From Stutzerimonas decontaminans (lineage in GTDB: Bacteria > Pseudomonadota > Gammaproteobacteria > Pseudomonadales > Pseudomonadaceae), in the NCBI RefSeq assembly GCF_000661915.1, contig NZ_CP007509.1:2121001-2185000 (forward strand): a stretch of DNA of 64,000 bases, given 5' to 3'. A program made the translations under genes and the position numbers. Below the pieces are notes generated by a model that was not told the DNA's origin, did no database searches, and saw only the letters and a program-made list of their open reading frames with translations. Of this stretch, positions 26,278-35,202 are shown piece after piece. Positions within the stretch are counted from its first letter, which is position 1; the number at the start of each line of letters is the position of its first letter.

Positions 26278-27608
26278 TGCGCACCCGCCTCAAATGTAAA
26301 GGTCAAGGTATCGGGGAAAGCAGGGGTTCCTCGTACAGGACGTGCGGTCCTGGCGGTGAAATCGATGTCGACTTCGTATGCCTGCGTCTCGTTATGCTCG
26401 AATGAGAAAGGATGGAAAAGACGATGCGGCAGGGGGAAGTGCCGGGCGCTGGCGGGAATCACGATCTCACCCCGCGAAGTCCGGGCGCAGGCGAACGGCG
26501 GGCGGGGTGCGCCGCAGTAAGGGCAGCGGGTGTGTTCGTCTGCCAGGTAGCTCATTGTGCAGGCACCGCAGTGCAGCGAGCGGTCGAACGCCTTTTTCAG
26601 TTCCAGCGCCCAGAAGGCCATGGCTGGACGGCGATGCGGCTGAAGTCTTCCGGCTCCGAAGGTTTCCTGGAAAAGCCGGCGAAGCCCGGGCGTGGCGACC
26701 AGTTCACGCGGCAGCCCGCCACGCCCGGCGTTGGAATCATCCTCCGCATCATCGATAAAGGGCAGATATCCCGCGTACGCCTGTTCATCCAGGTCAGCGG
26801 CTTGGCCATCTTCGTCTGGCTCGGAGTCCCAGCCGCTGTCGTCTTCCTCGGGTTCCAGTACTGTCTTGCCGATGAACGGATGACAGAGTGCAAGAGTCTT
26901 GAAGGCCATGACCGCAAATGACCAGCAATCCGAGCGTGGGCGCGAGGTATCGGTGCCCCGCACCACTTCCGGCGCGCCGTAGGCCGGGGTATAGACCGAG
27001 ATACCTCCGCTGGCCATTTCAAATCGCAGGTTGTCCGCATCGATGAGCCAGACATCGTTCGATTGCGCACCAATGAAGGCGTTGTTGCTGGATATGTCGC
27101 CGTAGACCATTCCCGAGCAGTGCAGGCGCGCGAGGATGGCTGCGCACTCCGACAGCGCGAACAGGCGACGGCGGGTCGAGCCCGTGCGAGCGTAATGGAT
27201 GAGACGCAACGCCAGGTCCTTGTCAGGGACGCCAGCCAGCCATCCAGGAAGGGTGAACTGCTGCTCTTCGAGGTCCTTTTTCGTTTTGCCGTCGAGATCG
27301 AAGACGGTGAAGGGTGTCATGTCGTTGAGCAGGCGCATCACGTACCCCGGTTGATCCCGCAGGATGGCCAGGGGCAACGACAGTGGAATGCGCGGCGGCA
27401 GGGGCAGCAGGCGGATGTTCTGGAAGCGATGACGCAGGTTGATGTTGGTGTCCGGCTCACCCTGAGGGTTGAGCGGTTGCTTGATGGCCAGGTCTGCGTC
27501 CTTGGTGCGGAAGACGACGCCTTGCCCACCCCTGGCGAGTTCATCGGCAAGCGCATGGTGATTACCATATTCGTCGCACAGCGGCGGTGTCCATTCAGTC
27601 TTGTCCAT
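26274..27608 (-). CDS. Atypical Ser/Thr protein kinase with zinc ribbon (TerY-P type)
   Basis: 444 aa. Kinase parts: glycine loop ELARGGQGVVFR (23-34), ATP-site Lys43 in AIKQP, catalytic loop YGDISSNN (169-176) in place of HRDxKxxN, DAD (190-192) in place of DFG, APE 212-214. An acidic insert occupies about 252-290. A zinc ribbon follows with C347, C350, C362 and C365 (CGAC, CPYC). This kinase plus PP2C plus vWA set is the TerY-P triad, first defined by comparative genomics and later reported as an anti-phage system. The kinase should phosphorylate proteins of the operon or host; the altered catalytic motifs still keep the key Asp and Asn. It overlaps the phosphatase gene by 14 bases. Confidence 0.88.
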   Translation of the reverse strand: MDKTEWTPPLCDEYGNHHALADELARGGQGVVFRTKDADLAIKQPLNPQGEPDTNINLRHRFQNIRLLPLPPRIPLSLPLAILRDQPGYVMRLLNDMTPFTVFDLDGKTKKDLEEQQFTLPGWLAGVPDKDLALRLIHYARTGSTRRRLFALSECAAILARLHCSGMVYGDISSNNAFIGAQSNDVWLIDADNLRFEMASGGISVYTPAYGAPEVVRGTDTSRPRSDCWSFAVMAFKTLALCHPFIGKTVLEPEEDDSGWDSEPDEDGQAADLDEQAYAGYLPFIDDAEDDSNAGRGGLPRELVATPGLRRLFQETFGAGRLQPHRRPAMAFWALELKKAFDRSLHCGACTMSYLADEHTRCPYCGAPRPPFACARTSRGEIVIPASARHFPLPHRLFHPFSFEHNETQAYEVDIDFTARTARPVRGTPAFPDTLTFTFEAGAQ

Positions 27609-28311
27609 GGGAAATCTCCTCGCGACAGAGACAGGCGATGGTCTTGTCGTCGCTGTGCTTTGGGGTGGGCCAGTGCTCGAGCATCGCTTGAAGACGCTGG
27701 CTGGCAGTGACGGCGGCCAGCGAACGATGCGCTTCGATTACACCGGTCACGAAGCCGGGGATGTCCTCCAGGTCGTCCGCTACGCCGTCGGAGCAGAGCA
27801 GGATGGCTAGGCAATCCCGCTCCGGCAGCGAGGTGATCTGCCAGTGCCGCTCTGAGACGCGCTGGGACAGTGCTGACGTGATGTTGGAAAAGCCTTGCGA
27901 CTTGTCATCAGTCAGGGTCATCACCGAACCATCCGATCTGATAGCTGCGACCAGGCCATCGCCCAGCATTCCCAAGTGGATCACGCCGTTCCCCGCCCGG
28001 AAGGCGAACAGGCACGTGGCGGCGCAATCACGGGGTTCGAGTGGTGCGACGAGAGACAGCCAGTTCGACGTGATGCGTTGCAGTAGGGACGCCGAGGCTG
28101 CTCCGGCGCGGGAGCGGCAAGCCTGTGCTACAGCCTGGCAGGCGGCCTTGCTGCCGAAACTGGAATACGGCTTCGAGCCAAGGCCGTCGGAAACCACGAT
28201 GGCATCTCCCCAGCTACGGTGGGAGGCTGTCCATGCGTCCTGGTTGGGGATGCCGGCGGCCAGGTGCGCGGGGCCTGGAACGCTGGCGCCGAAGCTCCTC
28301 CACAACATCAT
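27595..28311 (-). CDS. PP2C-family protein phosphatase (TerY-P type)
   Basis: 238 aa from ATG 28311, chosen because this ATG overlaps the stop of the vWA gene (ATGATG/TGA); a longer frame exists but would read through that gene. PP2C metal and catalytic motifs in order: PNQDAW (22-27), VVSDGLGS with D42, LGMLGDGL (113-120), LLCSDGVADD (171-180), and SDDKT (220-224). It should reverse Ser/Thr phosphorylation, presumably by the next gene's kinase. It has no membrane segment, so it acts in the cytoplasm. Confidence 0.88.
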   Translation of the reverse strand: MMLWRSFGASVPGPAHLAAGIPNQDAWTASHRSWGDAIVVSDGLGSKPYSSFGSKAACQAVAQACRSRAGAASASLLQRITSNWLSLVAPLEPRDCAATCLFAFRAGNGVIHLGMLGDGLVAAIRSDGSVMTLTDDKSQGFSNITSALSQRVSERHWQITSLPERDCLAILLCSDGVADDLEDIPGFVTGVIEAHRSLAAVTASQRLQAMLEHWPTPKHSDDKTIACLCREEISHGQD

Positions 28312-28775
28312 GCCGAGGGTGCTTCCAGCCACCCGTCCAGCGCTGCGAACAGGTCCTCGGCAAGGAAAACGTCCGGGCCTTTCAGCTGCGGATTGGCGTC
28401 CGCGCCGGTCTTGATAAACCGCACCGAGTCGTGGGGAAGCCCCGCCCGCCACTGTTTCAGGTGGCGGGTTTCGGTGCTGGACCAGAAACCGTCGGTCAGG
28501 AGTAATACTTTTCCGTCGGGTGAATCACCCAGCAGGCGGGTCAGGGCGGTTGCGCTGGAGGTACCGCTGCAAACCCGCATGTGCTCCGGGTAATCGTCGG
28601 TCATGGTCCAGTCGCTGAAGACGGCTTCGCTCCCCCAGGCACACAACCTGATCTGTTCCTGTCCTCCCGCCAGATGTATCCACTGGGCGATGGTCATGAC
28701 CGCCGTCCTCGTGATGAATGGCTTGCCCCCCTCGCTCATGCTGCCGGAGGTGTCGCACACCAGGAATAGCGTCAT
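28308..28775 (-). CDS. Small vWA-domain protein (second TerY-like)
   Basis: 155 aa, almost only a von Willebrand factor A fold. The metal-binding MIDAS begins at FLVCDTSGSMS (D8, S10, S12), and VLLLTDGFWSS carries the second acidic site. It starts by ATGA overlap with the CARF-nuclease stop and ends by overlap with the phosphatase. As it sits directly before phosphatase and kinase, it is the likely vWA partner of the TerY-P triad, probably a metal-dependent protein-binding adaptor. Confidence 0.82.
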   Translation of the reverse strand: MTLFLVCDTSGSMSEGGKPFITRTAVMTIAQWIHLAGGQEQIRLCAWGSEAVFSDWTMTDDYPEHMRVCSGTSSATALTRLLGDSPDGKVLLLTDGFWSSTETRHLKQWRAGLPHDSVRFIKTGADANPQLKGPDVFLAEDLFAALDGWLEAPSA

Positions 28776-30562
28776 GCCGGCTCCCTGGCCAGCCTGGTGC
28801 GTGCGGCGATCCCGTTCATCAAGCTATTGAGTTGCTCCAGGAACGAACCGCCGCAACAAAGTGCCAGCTTCGCGTCGCTGATTTTTTTCCGTACCGAGTC
28901 CGACCTTGGCGGGAAACAGCAGGCGACGATTCCACGACCTTCGACGCCACCATAGAAGCGGACGAGGTTCTGCAGCTTCATCACTTGCTCCTGCGTGACC
29001 TTGCCCGCCTTGCATTCGACGATGTAGAGCGAATGTCCGTCGGTGAAGGTGACGTCGAGCTCGTTGTGTTGCACGTCGCGGTGAAATGAACCGGTCATGC
29101 CCTGGTTGAGTTGCAGGGTGAGGTTGATTCGGAGGTCCCGGATGATGCCGCGCTCCTCATAGGGTTTGCACTGTAGATAGACAAACTCTTCGAACCAGCC
29201 ACCGGACATGTATTTGGCGAAACCCGTCCAGTGCTTGAAGTGCAGGTTCAGACCGTTGCCCACAACCGATGCCTCGGCTTCCCGGGTGAAGGCGAAGACG
29301 AAACCGTGGCATTCGATGCGGAACGGTGTCAGTGGCTCATCTCTTTGCAGGCATCTTTCGTGTTCGTTGTTGAACCTGCACAAGTCGGTGTAGGCGTCAG
29401 CGATCTTGCTTCGGTATTTCCACAGTGTTCTGGTCAGGCGGCATCGGTCCGCCGAGAACTCGTCCTGGGGCTCGGCGGTCGACACTTTCAGTCCATCGCC
29501 GTTGAGTAGCAGGAAGGTTTCTATCGAGTCGATGGGCCGGATGATTTCCCGATGCAGACTATCGACATAGGTCACGCGCTGGTTGCGGCTGTCGAAGTAG
29601 AAGGGCACGGCACCCAGTGCCCTGGCTGCGGAAAGCGCGCCTGCGAACATCAGCTTGGTGCCGCCCGTAAGGTTCACGCCGATACGCGCGCCTGGCGGCA
29701 AGGTCCTGGCATGGGCAATGATCCTTTCCTGTACGTCCTTGGCATCCCACGGGTCGACGGGGAGTTCATAGAAGTCTGCATCCTGGATGAACGCGCGCAT
29801 GCAGGTCGCTGGAAAGTCCTGGGAGTTCACGAACACATGCCGGTCCGAGGCGAACTGGCGGATGCCTAGCAGCGACGGCATGCGTTGCTCCCCGAACAGG
29901 TGATAGGTCACGGCGAACCCTTCGTGGACGTTGCCTATCGCCGTCTGGCTGGCACCGTGGCGCTCGAGCCATTCGGCAGGCAGGGCAATGGCTTCGGGAG
30001 GCTTGCCGACAACGGGCGAGACGATAAGGCGTTTCTTCAGGTGAGGATGGGCCAGCGCAGCCAGTGCCCACATGAACGCCATGACCGGTGTGCCCGGGCT
30101 CAGGTATAGCGTGACGAGTTTCTCGCCGGCGGCCTTGGCGACGAAATCCAGGGCGCGCATGGCACAGGCGTAGATGCCCTCTGAATCGTTCAGTTCGCGG
30201 AGCGTTTCGCTCTTGAGCGAGATGCACGAGTGCCTGCCGAACTTCTGCAATTGCGCTTCTAGCCAGCGGAGGTAGTGCTCGTGGGCGGCGGGGGTATTGG
30301 CGAAGGTGGAAATGAAGTCGTTGGTCACGCCCCGATCATGTTGCTGGTTGGCGGCATGGATCGCTGCCAGCCGCGTCGCCAGGTCAGCGCAGGCCGGTGT
30401 AGGCGCATGATCCTGGAGGTCGCTTCGCGTGTAGCCAAGAATGACGATTTCGCTATAGTCCTCTGCCGCCAGCGCTGCGGCGATCGGACCTTCCGTGCTT
30501 TCGAATCCCAGCGATGCGCGAAAATCCGTGATGCCATACCAGGTGAGTAGAAACTTCTTCAT
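28772..30562 (-). CDS. Double-CARF PD-(D/E)XK nuclease (Can2/Card1-like), no CRISPR
   Basis: 596 aa from ATG 30562 (AGGAG upstream; overlaps the ATPase stop as ATGA). The N-terminus KKFLLTWYGITDFRASLG resembles the sensor domain of RtcR-type proteins, with CARF-like loop YLSPGTPVM (153-161). A second Rossmann unit has GVNLTGGTKLM (295-305), the signature of Can2/Card1 (DUF1887) proteins. The C-terminal nuclease shows FEEF (457-460), ELDV with D503 and VECKAGK with E516 and K518. CARF domains bind cyclic oligonucleotides or related ligands and switch on the attached nuclease. No Cas gene, array or nucleotide cyclase is visible here, so the ligand source is unknown. Domain assignment is from motifs; nuclease activity is inferred. 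Confidence 0.82.
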   Translation of the reverse strand: MKKFLLTWYGITDFRASLGFESTEGPIAAALAAEDYSEIVILGYTRSDLQDHAPTPACADLATRLAAIHAANQQHDRGVTNDFISTFANTPAAHEHYLRWLEAQLQKFGRHSCISLKSETLRELNDSEGIYACAMRALDFVAKAAGEKLVTLYLSPGTPVMAFMWALAALAHPHLKKRLIVSPVVGKPPEAIALPAEWLERHGASQTAIGNVHEGFAVTYHLFGEQRMPSLLGIRQFASDRHVFVNSQDFPATCMRAFIQDADFYELPVDPWDAKDVQERIIAHARTLPPGARIGVNLTGGTKLMFAGALSAARALGAVPFYFDSRNQRVTYVDSLHREIIRPIDSIETFLLLNGDGLKVSTAEPQDEFSADRCRLTRTLWKYRSKIADAYTDLCRFNNEHERCLQRDEPLTPFRIECHGFVFAFTREAEASVVGNGLNLHFKHWTGFAKYMSGGWFEEFVYLQCKPYEERGIIRDLRINLTLQLNQGMTGSFHRDVQHNELDVTFTDGHSLYIVECKAGKVTQEQVMKLQNLVRFYGGVEGRGIVACCFPPRSDSVRKKISDAKLALCCGGSFLEQLNSLMNGIAARTRLAREPA

Positions 30563-33324
30563 AGGGAACTCCTGGCAACGTAGGGACGGAACCACGTCGT
30601 CTCACCGGTCATGCGGTTCACCAGAACGGCCCGGTTTGGCTTTTCGAGACCTTTGAACTTGCCGATGCCGGTGGAGACAAGCGAGCCGGCGTCGTCTTCA
30701 GTCATGCAATACGCCAGGCGCAGTTCAAAGCACGAAAGAAGGTCCTTGCATGCCGATGCGCAGCGCTGCCAGCGCTCGACGAAGGCGAGCACGAACACCC
30801 CCTGGCGCGGACCATCCTCGGCAATCCGCTTGAGCAGATCGCCGGGAGAGGGCGGCTCACCCGGCTTGGGGGCCCTGAAGGCGGTCGGTGGATGTAGCAG
30901 TTTTTCTGAATCGAGACCGTCGATGATCAACGCGACGCGGCGACTGCCGATGGCGTCGGCAACCGCCTGCAACGGGAGTGCCGCGAGGTCGTCGAATACC
31001 TGCACGGGACTGCCGGACGCGCGCGTGGCTGAGGTGAACCCGCCGTTCGCGGTGACGCCGCGAGCGTTGAAGTAAATGATCTCGTCGAAACGGTTGGATG
31101 CAGCCAGGCTGGACAACGTTGCGTTGAGCAAACCATCGTGGATGGCATCGTTGTAACCGCTGAACAGGATATTGAAGGCCGGGCGCTGAATGAGCGGGAC
31201 CGTGAGCATGTCGGCGTCGAACGTCAGCTGTTGCCCGAGGAGCAGGGCGCCCTCGCGTGCACAGACGTTCTGGTAGGTACTGGCGGAAGGCGGCTCAGGC
31301 AGGCTGGCGCCATTGAAGATTCGGGTCTTGTCCTCCATACGCAGGAGCGCGGCGTGCTCCGCCAGCTTGCTGATGTGCTTGCGGCACGCGTCGCTGTCTG
31401 CCAGGGGTATCAGGAACTTGATGTTGCCGGACCTGGCCCCGTTGGCATTGTTGATGATGCCTTCGGGCGGGCTCTGCAGTTCCGACGCGGCCCAGTTGTT
31501 CGCGCCCAGGATCATCGCCGAGTCTTCCTGGCCGCAGGCCAGAGCGATGCGGCAGCCCAGTTGGGTGGTGATGCTGCCCAAGGACATGGCATTGATGCCT
31601 TTGAGGGTCTGCGTCGCGAGCAGGACATGAATGCCGAATGAGCGCCCCTGTTTCAAAAGTTGCGAAAGGAGTTGTTCTGCGGCCTCCGCTACCGGGCGTG
31701 TGCCGGCGAAGAGCACCTGGAACTCGTCGATGACCAGGAGGCTCCTGGGCAACCGTTCACCGGTCCTTGCGCGGAATCCGGCGAAGTCGGACACCTTGTG
31801 GTCCTTGAACAGGCGTGCGCGCCTCTGCATTTCGCCCACCAGGTGCCGAAGGACCGTGACGCCGTATTCGGGATCGCTTTCCGTGGCAACCAGCCGGGCA
31901 TGCGGGAGGGGCGGGTCCGCATAGATGTTGAATTCCGTCGATTCCTTGTAATCCAGCAGGTAAAGGTCGACTTCCGCTGGCGAATAGCGCTGGCACAGAG
32001 AGTGGATCAGGACGTGCAGCAGGTTCGACTTGCCTGACCCGGTCTTGCCGGCGAGCAATGCATGGTGTTCGGACGTCGTGGCACCGAGGATGAAGGAGGC
32101 GGGCGCGCCGGCGGCCGTCCAGCCGATCGGGATGTCGAAGCCTGCGCAGGTCGTGGCGCCCTTGTGGAAGCCGGCCCAGAGATCCTCCAATGATCGGCTG
32201 AACCGCGCCTTCCGGGCGCACTCTTCAGCGAGCGCCAAAAGATAGGGTCCTAGCCGTTCTTGGCTGGGCCATTGCTCGGGCTTACAGGTCAATGAAAGGC
32301 CAGTGCGTGTGTCGGACGAGGGCGTGAAAAGGGCGTCGAACGCTGCGACCGCTTGCGCTGCGGTTGCGCGGAATTTTTCGTAGCGCTGGTCCGTCAAGCG
32401 GCGCTCGTCGATCGCGATGATCGGCAGGACGCCACAGCGCGGGCCGTTTTCGCACAAACGCTGGAGGAACCACAGGCTCTTTTCGGACAGTTGCTCCGGC
32501 GCGTCGAACAGCACCAGCGCTTTATAGGCAAGCCGGCAGTCGGGGTTCTTCGCGTTGTACGCTGACCAATTGGATGATTCGTCATTGAAACGATGCTGAA
32601 GTAGTTCCTCGACGTCGTCCGTCAGCCGGCCGAGCGCAGACTCGATCTCGTCCGCGCGAGTCAGCACCCGTTGTGCCGGTACCAGTTGCTCGACCTTGAG
32701 CAGGGGCAGGAACGGCTCGACCGATTGTCCGAGTCGCAGCGGGTCGATGAACGTCAACTCCAACTGCGTTGGGGGCAAGGCAGAGAGCAAGCGCAGCAGC
32801 AGGCCAGTTACCCACTGTTTGTGCCCGGTGTGGCTTTGCAAAAAAGCGAGCGCGCTGGTGAGGGGAAATGGGATGCTGTTTGGCGTCGAGCAGGTGAGAT
32901 CTTCGAAGCCCAGTTGCCGAGAACCGAGAAACAGGCACGCAGGCATATCCGCGACCGCCCATGGCGTTGTAGGGACGAGATCCGCCAAAGCCGGCTGTTC
33001 GCGGCGGAGCCGCCCACTCGAACGCTTTTCGTTCGTGGCGATTCCTTCCCATCGCTGCACGAACGCCGATCGCCAGGCCGTTGTCCGCTGGCCGCGGCTG
33101 GCGTTTGTCTTTCTTTCTTCATCTGCCAGCCGCCGTACGGCTTCTTGCGCCGGGGCAGCGAGGTGCGTTTGCCCAGGTTTACGTAAACCCTGGAGGGTTT
33201 GCTCCCTCCTGGTCGCGGCCGCATCGAATTCGCGGTCGATGCGGGCCAGCCCTTCTTGATAGTCGGCGATGGCTTGAATAATCCTGCAGACAATCTGGTC
33301 CGGATGCTCGAGTGATCCCTTCAT
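30559..33324 (-). CDS. Soluble FtsK/EccC-like ATPase with three ATPase lobes
   Basis: 921 aa. The central domain (about 400-650) is an intact FtsK/SpoIIIE-type ATPase: Walker A AGKTGSGKSN (425-434), Walker B LLVIDEFQVLF (529-539), sensor LLATQTLKG (568-576). The N-terminal lobe (150-340) and the C-terminal lobe (690-910) have ATPase-like Walker B regions (FIDPL, LIIDGLD) but lack a P-loop, giving the active-plus-degenerate layout of type VII secretion EccC/EssC. A coiled N-terminus (1-110) precedes them; no membrane helix is visible, unlike secretion ATPases. With WXG-like small proteins upstream, it could move or unfold those partners, or pump DNA. Starts by ATGA overlap. Confidence 0.85.
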   Translation of the reverse strand: MKGSLEHPDQIVCRIIQAIADYQEGLARIDREFDAAATRREQTLQGLRKPGQTHLAAPAQEAVRRLADEERKTNASRGQRTTAWRSAFVQRWEGIATNEKRSSGRLRREQPALADLVPTTPWAVADMPACLFLGSRQLGFEDLTCSTPNSIPFPLTSALAFLQSHTGHKQWVTGLLLRLLSALPPTQLELTFIDPLRLGQSVEPFLPLLKVEQLVPAQRVLTRADEIESALGRLTDDVEELLQHRFNDESSNWSAYNAKNPDCRLAYKALVLFDAPEQLSEKSLWFLQRLCENGPRCGVLPIIAIDERRLTDQRYEKFRATAAQAVAAFDALFTPSSDTRTGLSLTCKPEQWPSQERLGPYLLALAEECARKARFSRSLEDLWAGFHKGATTCAGFDIPIGWTAAGAPASFILGATTSEHHALLAGKTGSGKSNLLHVLIHSLCQRYSPAEVDLYLLDYKESTEFNIYADPPLPHARLVATESDPEYGVTVLRHLVGEMQRRARLFKDHKVSDFAGFRARTGERLPRSLLVIDEFQVLFAGTRPVAEAAEQLLSQLLKQGRSFGIHVLLATQTLKGINAMSLGSITTQLGCRIALACGQEDSAMILGANNWAASELQSPPEGIINNANGARSGNIKFLIPLADSDACRKHISKLAEHAALLRMEDKTRIFNGASLPEPPSASTYQNVCAREGALLLGQQLTFDADMLTVPLIQRPAFNILFSGYNDAIHDGLLNATLSSLAASNRFDEIIYFNARGVTANGGFTSATRASGSPVQVFDDLAALPLQAVADAIGSRRVALIIDGLDSEKLLHPPTAFRAPKPGEPPSPGDLLKRIAEDGPRQGVFVLAFVERWQRCASACKDLLSCFELRLAYCMTEDDAGSLVSTGIGKFKGLEKPNRAVLVNRMTGETTWFRPYVARSSL

Positions 33325-33551
33325 GCATCACACTCCGAATGTGACGTGCCGACGCCTTGCGCTTCCGCTAGGACGCAGTGGATGGCCGCAACCTGACGCT
33401 GGTAGTCTTCGCTGAAACTGCGCAGGAAGGCGATGTTCTCCAGGATCGGGGAGAGCACTTCATTGACGATGGATGTGCCGAATGCATCCCGCACCCCAGC
33501 GTCGAACCTGTTTGCACAGCCCACCATCAACCCCATGACATCGTCAAACAT
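33321..33551 (-). CDS. Small helical protein, unknown
   Basis: 76 aa from ATG 33551, preferred to longer in-frame starts because GGGAGA precedes it by 7 bases and the longer version would run inside the previous gene. The sequence (FDDVMGLMVGCANRFDAGV, AFLRSFSEDYQRQVAAIH) predicts two amphipathic helices, about the size and shape of a WXG100 partner, but there is no W-x-G turn. It overlaps both neighbours. Possibly a chaperone or a partner of the EccC-like ATPase. Unassigned family. Confidence 0.6.
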   Translation of the reverse strand: MFDDVMGLMVGCANRFDAGVRDAFGTSIVNEVLSPILENIAFLRSFSEDYQRQVAAIHCVLAEAQGVGTSHSECDA

Positions 33552-33879
33552 CGAAGTCTCCCGGTTCATCATCCATGGGGATTTCCAAAACGTGCGCATC
33601 GTTGGCGATGCCTGGGAGCAACGAAGCACACGGCTGGGCCGCCAGCAGGTAACGGGACTCGAACTCGGGATAAACGCGCCTTATTCCGCTCAGGAACGTT
33701 CGCCACTCCTCCTCGGATAGGTCGATCGAGCGGCAGCCTGCGGTCAACTCCAACAAGCGCGTAGTGGCCTCGTCCACGTCATCCATGTCGCCGGTGTTGA
33801 CCGCTCGCTGCAACTGCTCCACTCCCGCCCGAACCGCTTCAAGGATGGCAGGATCCACTACGGCGAATCGCACTTTCAT
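33544..33879 (-). CDS. Small unknown protein
   Basis: 111 aa, acidic, helical in its first half (AILEAVRAGVEQLQRAVN, DDVDEATTRLLEL) and ending with a very acidic tail. ATGA overlap with the preceding gene and 8-base overlap with the next show that it is translated as part of the operon. No family recognised. By position between a nuclease and an ATPase, it could be an adaptor or immunity-like protein; that is a guess. Confidence 0.6.
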   Translation of the reverse strand: MKVRFAVVDPAILEAVRAGVEQLQRAVNTGDMDDVDEATTRLLELTAGCRSIDLSEEEWRTFLSGIRRVYPEFESRYLLAAQPCASLLPGIANDAHVLEIPMDDEPGDFDV

Positions 33880-35186
33880 GGTTGTACTTCCTCGCTCTGA
33901 CGGACGAAATCAAGACAGGACAGGTCTATCTCGTTCTTGCTCGGCAACATGCCTATCAGAGGCGAGCCCGCCTCTCGCAAGGCATCGCGCAGTTCTTTCT
34001 GTTTCTCGGGCGAAAGGTCCTGAATGTCCCGCGAGCAGAGCGTGAATTGCGCATCCGCGTGCTTGTGTCCTTCAGCCTGGAACACCATGTGGTCCTTCTG
34101 CGCGTAGAGATATTGGGCTTTGCCGCATTTCACCTCCAACGCCAGCGATCCACCCACCTGTGCTCCCATGCCTTGACCCCGCCCCAGTACAACCGGGACG
34201 CGCAAGTCGGTTATCAGTAGGTCGGTTTTGGTGTATCGACCGTTCTCGCCAACGAACGTCCGCCCTTGTGTTTCGATGCGTCCACCCATTGGGGCCAAGG
34301 CGTGGCGAGCCAATTGTTCACCGAACTCGCCACACAGTTCGATGCGGATCTTGCGTACAACCCCGTTGCGCTCGACATCGCCATTCGCGGCTACCCATTG
34401 CTCACGGAATCTGTCGACCTTCGCCCGATAATCAGGATTACGTTCGTACAGATATTCCTGGAGCATCTGCCGATGCTCCGACGACAGGTTCATTCGATCC
34501 CGCAGTACTTCCGGTGTCACGACGCCACCCTGTTTCACCGGGTCCCACTTCAGCCAGGCATAGAAGTCCGCAGCGACGGGATTGGTTGCGAGGTAGGCCT
34601 CCAGCGCCTGCTGGGCCGCAGAAAGGCGTGCAATACCGCGATCGATGGCCTGGCGGACGCTGAGAAGTCGTGTATTGCACTCCTGCATCGCTTGCGCCAG
34701 TGCCTGCGCGGCCATCGTCGTAGCCTGCCTAGTCATTTCCAAGCGACGTTCCATGGCCATGCGGTTCTCCATGGCAGTTTCGAGATCGGCGCGCGTTTGC
34801 TCCAGCGCATTACATGCCTGGTCCACCTCGGCTCTGGCTTCGACAGTGCGGTCATGTTCCCAGGAACAATCAGGGCTTGCCCCGTCTTCGAAGACTGGTT
34901 GGGCGGCACAGCTGGACAGCGAGGCCTCGGCGGCGTCGAGACTGGCGTATGCCGTGTCCACTGCCCGCTGGGCGTCCTCGGACGCCTGGCTGGTGCTTAG
35001 TTCCTGCTGAATGGCGTCGTCGAGCAAATCCTCGCTGAGTTGCGAGGCGTTCTCAGCGCCTTCGTACGTTCGCTCTGCCAGAGCAATCTGCGCACGGCAG
35101 GAGGACTCTAGAGCCTCATGAACGGCCTGCAGGTCGCGCACGAGGTCTTCGAGATTCTCCACTTGCCCTATGGATACGAGTGCCAT
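33876..35186 (-). CDS. Helical protein with C-terminal PD-(D/E)XK-like nuclease domain
   Basis: 436 aa from ATG 35186, taken over the TTG at 35237, which would overlap the preceding gene; AAGG lies 4 bases and AGGA 13 bases upstream. Residues 1-200 are long helices (coiled coil), followed by a linker; residues 280-425 look like a nuclease: E290 in GEFGEQLARH, D322 in YTKTDLLITD, and E351/K353 in LALEVKCGK. The helical N-terminus plus nuclease resembles LXG/WXG effector proteins of type VII systems, in keeping with the WXG protein upstream and the EccC-like ATPase downstream. It may be the toxic effector of the module or a defence nuclease. Cleavage activity is inferred from motif only. Confidence 0.72.
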   Translation of the reverse strand: MALVSIGQVENLEDLVRDLQAVHEALESSCRAQIALAERTYEGAENASQLSEDLLDDAIQQELSTSQASEDAQRAVDTAYASLDAAEASLSSCAAQPVFEDGASPDCSWEHDRTVEARAEVDQACNALEQTRADLETAMENRMAMERRLEMTRQATTMAAQALAQAMQECNTRLLSVRQAIDRGIARLSAAQQALEAYLATNPVAADFYAWLKWDPVKQGGVVTPEVLRDRMNLSSEHRQMLQEYLYERNPDYRAKVDRFREQWVAANGDVERNGVVRKIRIELCGEFGEQLARHALAPMGGRIETQGRTFVGENGRYTKTDLLITDLRVPVVLGRGQGMGAQVGGSLALEVKCGKAQYLYAQKDHMVFQAEGHKHADAQFTLCSRDIQDLSPEKQKELRDALREAGSPLIGMLPSKNEIDLSCLDFVRQSEEVQP

Positions 35187-35202
35187 TGCCCTTGCGACGT
35201 CC

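Noticed and set aside
28772..30562. CRISPR array or Cas genes beside the CARF nuclease
   Set aside because: I looked for regularly spaced direct repeats and Cas motifs throughout the window and saw none.
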